Assembly: GCA_001642005.1 (NCBI GenBank)
Contig: LWCA01000376.1
Span: 1 to 29,886, forward strand
Length of the DNA stretch: 29,886 nt
Origin: Intoshia linei
Taxonomy: Eukaryota > Orthonectida > Rhopaluridae
Direction: 5' to 3'
The notes beneath the pieces were generated by a model that worked only from the letters and a program-made list of their open reading frames with translations, was not told where the DNA came from and searched no databases. This document shows, in pieces, positions 22,052 to 29,886 of this stretch. How positions within the stretch are numbered: position 1 is the first letter of the stretch; each line of letters starts with the position of its first letter. Both the position numbers and the translations under genes were made by a program.

Positions 22052-23220
22052 TTAGTTGTACGGTTTCCAAATTTCACTTTTTATATTTCTTAGTTTCTTT
22101 TTTCCGAATAGCAATTCATTTATGTATTCTCTAGACAAGATTATTCCAGAATCGTGAAATACTTCGTAGCCAAATAAGTAGTAAATGTATCTAATTATCA
22201 AATTAAAATAAGTCATCCATATAATATAGTAATTACATGTATATTTTTTTGTTTACCAAAATTAAAAGTGTAAATTAAATTGAAAATGAATAATTTTTTA
22301 ATATAATAAAAAAATCTATATTTCAATCTATTAAATTCTATAAAATCTCTTTTTGTCATGTCCATGATGAAAAATTAGTCTAGTAAACTCTACTAGGACT
22401 TTAAATATTATATAAGTGTTTGCAATAAGTTACAAATTTTTTAATTGGTCCGTCAAGTGTTAAGTTTAAGAACCGCTAGTAAAATCGTTAAAATAAATTT
22501 ATAATATTAATTGCTATACAATTAAAAAGGCCACCAACGAGTATGTTTATAATTAATTAAAAATGAAGAATAAAAACTTTTATAGGGATTCCAAACAACT
22601 TAATTTCAATCTTAGAAATTGTCGTTTGATTCTAAATTTTAGAATCTACATTTTATTTGCAGATGAAATTTTTTAAATTCCAAAATGGAAAAAAATGGTT
22701 CATTTCCTAAGAGTCTGGTTTATATCAACGACTGCTGTAATTACTTTTGTTTGAGAGTATAGGCTGCACTGGTGAGACTTTTAGGAAGGTCCAATTCTTT
22801 TGAAATGACTTTCCATAGTTTATTCTTAATAACTGAAAAAAGTCCTCCTCTAGATATAACCGATATAAAAAGTTGATATAAATCCAAAGATCTCTGACCA
22901 ATTTTGGGAATTCTTTGTAGTGGGTTTCCTATGAAAGAAAATATAAACTATAATAATTCACTCCTGACATTAAAGTAAATGGACTAAAATTGTTACCCCA
23001 CTCATACATGAAACGGTACAAATCATTCATAAATATGTCTTTTGCCACGCAATTTTGTTTATCCCAAATCTAAAATATTTTAAAAATGTATAACACTATT
23101 TACACTATATTCCTTCAAGTTTTCTATACTGGAATCTTCAATCGTACCTTCTTTTTCATTGGCAATATTGATATATTTTTCAACATTAAGAGATGTGTAA
23201 TTACAACTATGTTTAAACAT
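22052..23220 (-). CDS. Small ARID3/dead ringer-like ARID protein
   Basis: Four exons: 23220-23104, 23069-22997, 22928-22745 and 22190-22052, with introns of 34, 68 and 554 bp, give about 170 aa. Residues ~40-140 match the ARID of the ARID3/BRIGHT/dead ringer group closely: FMNDLYRFMYEWGNPLQRIP, RSLDLYQLFISVISRGGL, NKLWKVISKELDLP, SLTSAAYTLKQKY and LFGYE. These proteins bind AT-rich DNA in the nucleus. Family members are normally much longer and carry a C-terminal REKLES oligomerisation domain; here the protein ends about 30 residues after the domain, and the 248 bp before the DRC4 stop leave little room for more. The short acidic N-terminus has no known domain. ATTTTCTAG lies four bases before the ATG. 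It follows VPS51 by 187 bp on the same strand. None of the exons is long enough alone to be seen as a gene. Confidence 0.85.
22191..22744 (-). other. Intron 3 of the ARID3-like gene (554 bp)
   Basis: The donor is CAAAA|GTAATTAC, the acceptor ATAATTAG|ATACATT (phase 2, completing a Lys codon before the conserved Tyr). It contains TTAAGAACCGCTAG at about 22464-22480, which read backwards resembles a hAT terminus of the CGGTTCTTAA type. No second end or duplication was found. Confidence 0.7.
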
Positions 23221-23407
23221 TATGCTAGAAAATAGCATTCAATGTATCAATTAGTAAATAATGATGAATGTTTCATTTAACAGGATGACACACTCTTTGA
23301 TCAAATATCATTTCATTATAAAATGTGTGGTTTAACCTACATTTTAAATTTGATATACATTTTATATTTTATAATGGAGCAATAATTTAATAAACTAACA
23401 ACATTAT
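23221..23407 (-). promoter_or_regulatory. VPS51/ARID3-like spacer with a trans-splice-like acceptor
   Basis: The 187-bp gap between two genes on the same strand. It ends in the pyrimidine-rich GCTATTTTCTAG, four bases before the next ATG, a good 3' splice site with no upstream exon seen. Mid-gap GGTTTAACC is flanked by imperfect complementary arms (CATTATAAAATGTG and TACATTTTAAATTTG). No clear AATAAA follows the VPS51 stop. Confidence 0.4.
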
Positions 23408-26400
23408 TTACAAATCCTTCTCTTCGTCACAAATCATTTCAACAATCTAAAATTGATAAATTTATTCAAGTATTGTCAATAAATAATTACGGTTTGATCC
23501 ATAAACACTGGCTTGGTACATCTGTTGTAAACGCTAGATAGACATTCGTCAAAGAGCATTTTGATGGATCTAGTATGAAAAGCAACCATATAAAAAAATT
23601 GAAGTGTATATTACTGATCTTCGCCCAAAATTCTCCAAAAGCTTTGTTGTAAGTAAAAAATATCTACTTGAATTTGCTGAAAACCAAAAGTTCCGAAAAT
23701 ACGTAATCTGACAGATTCTACAAAACCCTAAAATTTGTAATTAACGACTCATAAACAAAAACCTTTAAAATCCTTTTGGCAATTAGCAAAAGAACAACAT
23801 GTTTAGAAAAATTGAGTTCATCATCATATCGAACTTTTTCGCCAAAAAGACGATTAATTTTAGATTCAAATTGGTTATCCATTGTGCTGTTCAAACTATT
23901 TGATTGATTTTTATAACTATTTGTCCAATAATTTCCATCAAACATGGAACTTTTCCGAACATCCATAGTAAAATCCGTACTTTGCATTCCATGACTGGAT
24001 GTACTAGCTTGTTCAATGCTACGTTTTGATGAATTTGAATCCTTGTAAAATTGACCAATGTTCGATTCAGTTTCTAACATTATTACTACCAATCTTTTAA
24101 TAGGAGAGCGCAATGATCTCGGCTCAGAACAGTGTAACCAATCCCTCGTTTCAATACTTCTTTTGATCATTTGTATGGCTATATTCGCTTGGTTTTCTGT
24201 AAATGCTTGAAGCAATCGTTCACTTTCTGACGTATATTCATTTTTTAATTTATTAAACCGGTTGTTATCCTCTGTGATGACACTAGCCAAATCTTGTTCG
24301 TTTAATGGAAAAGCATCAGCAAACAACTTGTGGATTCGATTAATAACATTATTTGAAAAATTATAGCACAATCGAGACAAAATTAACACTATTAGAACAG
24401 ATATACTTTTATCGTAGAACGCATTTGATAATTCTACACAATACTCCAAACAGTGCATGAATAATTTATAAAAATAATTTATTCGAACATGGTCTACCAT
24501 GTAAGTATTTCTAAAATTTTTTTTGAAAGAAAAGGTTATTTCACCATCTAAAAATGTTTTCATCTTTTCGATTGTTATTTTCAAGTCTTTGGTAAATTCC
24601 AATTGAGCAGTGTGTAAACATTCACTCAATAAATATACGTTTTCATCGTTTATATCAGAAGCAATTTTTTTTCTCATATCAAATATTATATTTTTGAAAT
24701 TTTCAAAAGAATTAATTTCGTACATTTCCACACGGTCTGATGCTGCCATTAAAACCAATTCTTCAGCTCTAGTAGATATTTGGTTAAATAATTCAATTTC
24801 TGGTTTTATTGATGTTAATTTCTTGTAGAATCTATCTAACGCTCGTATTAGTAATACGTTGTTACAATCCTTTTTCTAAAATAATTATAAATATACGACA
24901 ATTTACTTAAATATATGTAAATAAAGGTGACCATTTTTTTTTATTAAAAAAACTCATTTTGTACGTCGATGCCTTTTTTGATTTTAAGCATTTATAAAAC
25001 AAAATTTTTTAGATCTGTAAACAATTACTCCTCTAATGTAATTATTGAAATTCATACCATGTAAAAATGTTAAAAATTACTTGAAAAAATAAATATTAAA
25101 TATATTATTTTTAAATTGTTAATAAATATGAAACATAATTTTATATTATTTAGAATCATCTTTGGTCTAGTTAGAAAATTCCTTTGATGGGTTTCCCATG
25201 TTTTGTGGATTATTTTGTTTTTTTAAATTAAATTCTAGCTCATTTATTTTGGTTTTTAAGAAATACAGTTATTTTTAGTTTATGATACACTTTTTGATTT
25301 ATTTCAATACTATACTTTTTATGGTTATTATTATTATTAATTATAACGAATTCAAACTACATTAAAAACCAAAATCAATGAGCTAGAACTGAATTTAAAA
25401 AAATTAAATGGTCCACAAAACATGATAAAGTCACTGTACAACAAACCCTCAACATCTGATGGGTTTGAAGTGACACGGACATATTTTTGTAATCTAGTCG
25501 GGAATCCCAACTACAATTTAATATTACTATCAAGTTAACCTACTTCTTCTATCTTGAAACATTAAATTAAACAAACAAAAACAAAAAATTATTTAGAAGA
25601 TTTTTCTTTGATTACATCACCATTCCTTAGGAATATTGATTCAAAGTTACAACAAAGCTGTAAATAATTTAAATTTAATTTAAAAAATCACACGATGTAC
25701 TAAGTCTTAGTTACCAAGTCTTAGAGTCTAGTTAGACATAGTACTTAGTCTAAGTACATTGTACTTAGATATGAGGTTATTTATGTACCTCTAATTTAGT
25801 CCTTTGTCTGATAAGATCAAATAATTTGGTAATATAATTATTAACAAAAACATCAAGTCTTTGCTGAGCAGCATTTTTAACATTAATTTGATCACCTTTG
25901 AGAAAAATATCTGAATAGTCGCATGTGGTATGAGTAAATTTGTTAAAAAATCCGTTTAAAACATAATCAACATATTCTAAAATATCCATGGGAGGACTAA
26001 GTTGCAAATCTGAATTTTCTTGATATTCAACAAAATACAAATACTGCTGTCGTATAGCATCCAATTGTTCATTCAGACAAATTTCATTCTTATCAAGATA
26101 CTGATCACACAATTTATTTGTATTTTCTCCCAATTTAATCAATAAACTAACTGATTCAGAATACTTAGAATGCGAAAGGTCTTTTTCGTTGTACCTTGCA
26201 ATCAATAACTTGCGTAATTCATTGTAAAAATCTAAACATTCCTTTTTAATTCCATTCAACGCTACAATTTCGGAATACTGGGATAAAATAATTTGAGCTT
26301 TATTATAATATGTGACGGCTTGGTAAAACAGTTTACTGTCTATAAAATTTTTGAGTTTACTTGGTAGTTCTAATAAAAATTGTAATTTCTTGAGCATTGA

Positions 26401-26845
26401 ATATGAATTTGCTTTTTCATTGACCTCTTGGCGATGTTTATCTAATCTAGACCCAATTTGTGCACTAAAAGTAGTAGATTCATTAAATTTTTCTTTAAGG
26501 GTTTTTAGATTCTTGTGCATTTCTTGAAAATCGGTATTCATCTTTTTTATGTTATCGGATGCAGATATAAACTTTTTATAATTTTCATACACCAAGGTTT
26601 GCATTTCGCCATCCAAAACTTTTGTTTGTTTTATAATATCCTTTTCGTATTGTAATAAAGACGATATATTGTTTCTGCGTATTAATCCATCTTGATAGAA
26701 ATGTATTAGTTATATTTAAATCATTTATATTTATATATTTACCAATGTAAGTTTTTGCGTTGAATTCAGTATGGTCCATGTCAAATTTATTATTGTCACT
26801 TCTGGTCTCACTCGGAGTTTCATCAGAAACTGTGCTAGTGTTCAT
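23408..26845 (-). CDS. VPS51: Vacuolar protein sorting-associated protein 51
   Basis: Six exons: 26845-26743, 26690-25789, 24875-23763, 23727-23615, 23569-23491 and 23446-23408. Introns are 52, 913, 35, 45 and 44 bp, and the product is 782 aa, the same length as human VPS51. Key blocks: EMQTLVYENYKKFISASDNI (~63-82, the Vps51 signature), LKKLQFLLELPSKL, LLIRALDRFYKKL, SIETRDWLHCSEPRS, then KGFVESVRLRIFGTFGFQQI and the C-terminal IVEMICDEEKDL. VPS51 is the small-domain subunit shared by GARP (endosome to trans-Golgi) and EARP (recycling endosome) tethers. The N-terminus is predicted coiled coil. GCTTCAG directly precedes the ATG. An in-frame GTG nine codons earlier is not needed. The 35-bp intron (23728-23762) is fixed by homology on both sides. 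Identity is firm. Confidence 0.95.
24876..25788 (-). other. VPS51 intron 2 (913 bp) with an inverted-repeat insertion
   Basis: Donor CTAGAG|GTACATAAAT and acceptor AATTATTTTAG|AAAAAGG, phase 0. It is 20 times longer than the shortest introns of this gene. Much of the excess is a fold-back block at 25195-25456 and a cluster of ACTTAG/CTAAGT words at 25693-25772. Confidence 0.8.
25185..25466. mobile_element. Fold-back (MITE-like) element in VPS51 intron 2
   Basis: 25197-25259 and 25362-25424 are inverted copies of each other over about 63 bp (for example CATGTTTTGTGG against CCACAAAACATG, and TTCTAGCTCATTTATTTTGG against its complement), with a loop of about 100 bp. TGATGGGTTT occurs at 25185-25194 and at 25457-25466, a possible 10-bp target duplication. 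The right arm ends about 30 bp short of the second copy, so the edges are not certain. Confidence 0.55.
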
Positions 26846-26947
26846 CTGAAGCAAAATAAAAATAAATAACACGTAGCTTGGATATTATTGATAGTTAAAC
26901 AACAGTTCCCAATATAAATTCAAGTTTGTTGGATTCCAATTTTTGAA
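26846..26947. promoter_or_regulatory. Short divergent promoter region, VPS51 and NDUFA6
   Basis: Only 102 bp separate the two start codons, which point away from each other. On the VPS51 side the sequence is TTATTTTTATTTTGCTTCAG up to the ATG. I see no TATA box in a convincing place for either gene. Both transcripts must start here or inside the neighbouring gene. Confidence 0.55.
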
Positions 26948-27666
26948 ATGAAACTATTTCAAATTCTGAAGCCTGTAGTGTATGTATCAAAGAATATTGG
27001 AACTGTTCCTAGATCCATCATTTCAACCAATTTAAATGAATCTAGACTTAATTCACTCGCTTTATATAAAGCTTGGGTTAAAAGTATTACATTGATAGGT
27101 AGGTTATTCCATTTTATTTTTAATTTTTAATTATAGAAGAAATTTATTTTACTGGAAAAACCAGAAATCAAATGATTTCATTATTACGCAAAAAATTTAG
27201 AAATGGTAAGCACGAAACCGATCACCGCAAAATAGATATTCTCATTATAAAAGTATTTTTATCTTTTTTCTCAGTTTCACGAAATCGGTGAAAATACCAT
27301 TTCTAGAATCTACATCAATTTTAAAATGGCAAAATTTTCATGACATACATTGTATATCTCCATACGTTTGACCTACCCACCTAAATCCTTGAAAATCTGA
27401 TTTTAATATCCGTTAATTTTTACATTTAAACCGTGTTTTTTTCCTTTGAATATCATTTTAAATTTGTGAATCTATTCTGAAATTGGTTTTGTCTTATTAA
27501 ATATATGATGATTTCTATTATTTTATTGTGCTATTAGGGTCATCAAGAACTTGTTGAATGTCTAAAAGTATATAAACATAGAACACACATTATGGACGCA
27601 TTTGAAGAACACATTGATCCAGAACCTACCGATTTTCTCAATAAATTTTATGATCATGTCAAATAA
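26948..27666 (+). CDS. NDUFA6: NADH dehydrogenase (complex I) subunit NDUFA6 (LYRM6/B14)
   Basis: Three exons (26948-27098, 27137-27252, 27538-27666) joined by introns of 38 and 285 bp give 131 aa, close to the 128 of human NDUFA6. The LYR motif appears as LYKAW (family LYRAW), followed by KKFRNGKHETDHRKIDILII (family [20 protein letters not shown]) and the C-terminal HQELVECLKVYKHRTHIMDA and FLNKFYDH. NDUFA6 is a LYR-motif accessory subunit that binds mitochondrial acyl carrier protein (NDUFAB1) on the peripheral arm of complex I. The basic, hydrophobic N-terminus (~1-35) is longer than in human and could help mitochondrial import. A GT at 27205 inside exon 2 looks like a donor, but using it would delete the TDHRKIDILIIK block. 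A candidate AATAAA is at 27801-27806. Identity is firm. Confidence 0.95.
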
Positions 27667-28315
27667 ATCCTTGTAATTCAATTTTTTTAAATTTAAATTC
27701 TGGGATAGTTTTAAAATCGTGAACATTATCATAAATAGAAACCTCAAAAAAATAATTTTTAATATATTATCAACCAATATTTTTCAAATATTTCGATTAA
27801 AATAAAAATTTGAAAATGTAAATATTGATTTTATAATTTCAAAAAAATGTGCATTGAACGTCTACACATCTCTAATAAAGAAATATGGGTGAAAATCTAT
27901 ATAATTCATTCCTTCGGGTTATTTTTCATTGCTACGCAATTTTTGGTTCTCAAATTCTCATTTTCAAAAAATTTTGTTTAAAGTTTAAATTAAAACTACA
28001 ACAACGAAACTAAAAGTAATACAACTTTGTTAATATCATTTTTATATTTATTACAATCCTTTGCAATATTGGTAAAATTCAATTCAAGTATATTTATAAA
28101 GTGAAGATTCCGTTAATTATTGATACATAATTGGTATTTTTAAGTATTTATTAAATTGGTACTGAATATATATTATCACATTGAAAATGACAAAATAGGT
28201 TTTTATAATTTTATTTTTTCTGGAATTTATGCTATTTATGGCAATTTTTAGGATTGGACTGTTTTTACTTTATTTTTAATAATATACACACATTCTGTCT
28301 AATAAATTAAAAAAA
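27667..28315. other. Downstream of NDUFA6: repeat B copy and unassigned DNA
   Basis: 27826-27985 is the second copy of repeat B. A short stretch at 27700-27770 (TTCTGGGATAGTTTTAAAAT) resembles part of repeat A. The minus-strand open frame at 27562-27777 overlaps the last NDUFA6 exon and is a shadow of it. No other gene was seen. Confidence 0.5.
27826..27985 (+). repeat. Dispersed repeat B, copy 2
   Basis: Shares AAAAAAATGTGC, GAACGTCTACAC and TTTTTCATTGCTACGCAATT in order with the reverse complement of 20630-20758. It includes an extra segment near the middle compared with copy 1. Confidence 0.6.
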
Positions 28316-28586
28316 TAGGATAAGAATTGTCTTGAAAATTATTTACGCCAATGTTAGAACAAAATTAAGATGGAATTATTCAATTTAAAGTAAAAAGTAA
28401 TGTGATATGACGATTTCACCTGAAACAAGTTTGGGAACCACTTCTTTAAAGGATGGATAGTAGTGAATAGTAGGATTTTTAAGTTAGATTTTCAATGTCA
28501 ATTTATTTTTTTGGTAGAATAAAAATGTACCCTTGACAGAGCTAGGTGCTGTTTGTACGTAGTACATAACAGTCAACCTAGTAAAA
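28316..28586 (+). repeat. Dispersed repeat C, copy 2
   Basis: Reverse complement of 7041-7312. The hAT-like end TTTGGGAACCACT is at 28442-28454, followed by GATAGTAGTGAATAGTAGG and the start of the fold-back arm (GACAGAGCTAGGTGCTGTTT). Roughly 85% alike by eye. Confidence 0.65.
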
Positions 28587-28735
28587 TAATAAAAATAATT
28601 GTCAATTTCAGTCAATTTGTAATTTATTAGATAAAAACTAGCTTGGCTGGTTTGTAGTTATTACAAACAGCACCTTGCTCTGTCGAGGGCGGATATATTT
28701 AATTTTAGCATTCAAAAATAAATCTATTATGGCTC
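28498..28735. mobile_element. Fold-back (palindromic) element, about 235 bp
   Basis: The left half contains GACAGAGCTAGGTGCTGTTT (28534-28553) and GTCAACCTAGT. The right half contains the complementary AACAGCACCTTGCTCTGTC (28666-28684) and ACTAGCTTGGCTG. Pairing continues outwards into AATTTATTTTT on both sides, so nearly the whole element can fold on itself. The copy at 7041 has only one half. No coding capacity. Confidence 0.6.
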
Positions 28736-28789
28736 AAATCACTTTTACGAACCCATTAAAGTAAATAAACAGTAAACAAAAATTTATTA

Positions 28790-29128
28790 CCGTAGATAAG
28801 TTTTTTCCAACCATTTTTGGTTGGCGACACATTTCAATCTCAAAAAAAATTCGCGACACACTAATCAAAAAAATAAACGATTGATTAATGAATATAGTTG
28901 AACCAATTTTTTTCTAATAATAATCTGAAAATAAGCTACAGTATGTAAAATTTATCATCATCACTAAAAATATCTTTGATTTGCATTTTTACGTCTTCCA
29001 ATTGTATTGTCTGCTAATGGAATTTAAAAAAAAATTCAATAAAATGTTAAGTTTCGCGACACATCTGGAAATCATTGGCGACACACAAAAGTGTCACGAC
29101 ACACCGGTTGGAAAGCACCGCCGTAGAT
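28790..29128. mobile_element. hAT-type MITE, 323 bp, exact 8-bp target duplication
   Basis: The body is 28798-29120, bordered by CCGTAGAT on both sides (28790-28797 and 29121-29128), an exact duplication. Ends are AAGTTTTTTCCAACC and, reverse complemented, CGGTGCTTTCCAACC, followed inwards by GGCGACACA and GGTGTGTCGTGACAC. This GTGTCG-rich design is common in hAT elements. There is no coding frame. Confidence 0.8.
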
Positions 29129-29886
29129 CATAACTTCATATAATTCTACTGAAAATTTTTCTAAATGTATATCAAAATGAATACATTATGATGATTAATC
29201 AGGGTTTCCAACTGCGTTATTTTCCTTCTAAGAATTCGATTTTTCAAATTTAACTTAGGGCTCAGGGTTAAGTGATATTTCACAGGGTAATTTAATTATT
29301 TCAATAAAAATCATCAGATCAGACATATTTTATTTATATTCTATAATTTTTTTCTCTATGATGAAAGACTCTTAGTGTTAGCAGTTAATTTTATTCCATT
29401 ACTTAGAGACACCCATATTTTGTTTTTTTCTCTAAAGTATTCATCATGAAGTCATTTTGAAATGTGCTATTTGCTATATGTCATGAAAAATTTTAAGTAT
29501 TCATTTTGAAATTTGCAATAAAAATTGTGTGTAAACTGTTATTATTTTTTAAAAAAGAGACCCCCACAATAAAAGAGAGATTCCAAAAAAAAATTTCGCA
29601 TACGGCGAAATTTCATAACACGCTGCGCTTCACTATATGACGTTTCGCTCAAAAAATTGGGTTGAGAATAACTTAATGTTGGTAAACCTTTGATTAATTA
29701 AAAAAAAATTGTTATCTAACCTATTTCTGATATCATGATCTTATTGAGACTCATTGAGACGTCTCATCTTTATACTTTTGGTCTTTTTTCAGGTGAATGT
29801 TACTTTTCTTTTTGGCATTTTCAAACAATGAGTTATTTTATTTTATAAATACGTTGCTGTAGTGTTAAAATTTAAGTAAAGTTTAT
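29129..29886. other. Intergenic, no gene recognised
   Basis: A+T-rich, with a perfect 10-bp palindrome GAGACGTCTC at about 29756 and a GC-richer patch near 29595-29660 (CGCATACGGCGAAATTTC, CGCTGCGCTTCACTATATGA) that looks like a transposon remnant similar in style to 13640-13680. Nothing coding was found up to the window edge. Confidence 0.45.

Noticed and set aside
23718-23762. VPS51 reading frame continuing to the TAG at 23718
   Set aside because: Splicing out 35 bp (23728-23762) gives KGFVESVRLRIFG, matching the conserved VPS51 C-terminal region; the read-through peptide does not.
27197-27225. GT at 27205 as a splice donor of NDUFA6 exon 2
   Set aside because: Reading on to the donor at 27253 restores the TDHRKIDILIIK block that the family has at this position, and the frame joins cleanly to exon 3.
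27197-27305. Hairpin in NDUFA6 intron 2 (AGAAATGGT against ACCATTTCT, with CACGAAA words between)
   Set aside because: Only nine bases pair without a break and the inner words are direct, not inverted; likely chance in A+T-rich DNA.
1-29886. CRISPR arrays, bacterial operons or phage genes
   Set aside because: All recognised genes are spliced and eukaryotic; no regularly spaced identical repeats with unique spacers were seen, and the 8-bp array at 18363 is a plain tandem repeat.

Overview
This is nuclear DNA of an invertebrate animal. It is roughly three-quarters A+T by eye, and its genes are split by GT..AG introns. Five genes could be assembled exon by exon against families I know: an ARID5-like chromatin protein, DRC4/GAS8 of the ciliary dynein regulatory complex, a very small ARID3-like protein, VPS51 of the GARP/EARP tethering complexes, and NDUFA6 of mitochondrial complex I. 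A sixth locus is a broken, intronless copy of the DOT1L catalytic domain. DRC4 implies a lineage with motile cilia. Many introns are only 34-45 bp, and two minus-strand genes have a strong 3' splice site directly before the ATG with no room for an upstream exon. This fits animals with tiny introns and spliced-leader trans-splicing, such as flatworms or rotifers. That placement is inference; I could not identify the species.

Layout: 1-655 holds nested transposon debris (hAT and mariner). 2047-4160 (-) is the ARID5-like gene. 4161-13250 has no recognised gene and carries dispersed repeats, a non-autonomous hAT element (11140-12026) and a tRNA-like SINE (12176-12247). A second hAT MITE (13259-13742) lies beside the DOT1L pseudogene (13818-14511, -). 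14530-18483 holds a third hAT element (15496-16107) and diverged repeats. 18484-21803 (+) is DRC4 in ten exons, with a repeat-filled intron 8. It converges on the ARID3-like gene (22052-23220, -). VPS51 (23408-26845, -) lies 187 bp upstream of that gene on the same strand, and is head to head with NDUFA6 (26948-27666, +) across 102 bp. 27667-29886 is repeat-rich, with a fold-back element and a fourth hAT MITE.

The genes belong to unrelated cell functions (chromatin, cilia, Golgi tethering, respiration), so any grouping is more likely one of expression than of pathway. The two notable arrangements are the short shared upstream region of VPS51/NDUFA6 and the close VPS51/ARID3-like tandem pair, which could be one polycistronic unit resolved by trans-splicing. 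Four elements of hAT type with distinct termini and 8-bp target duplications show repeated activity of this superfamily. Exon boundaries were set by hand from reading frame, splice dinucleotides and remembered family conservation; no search was run.
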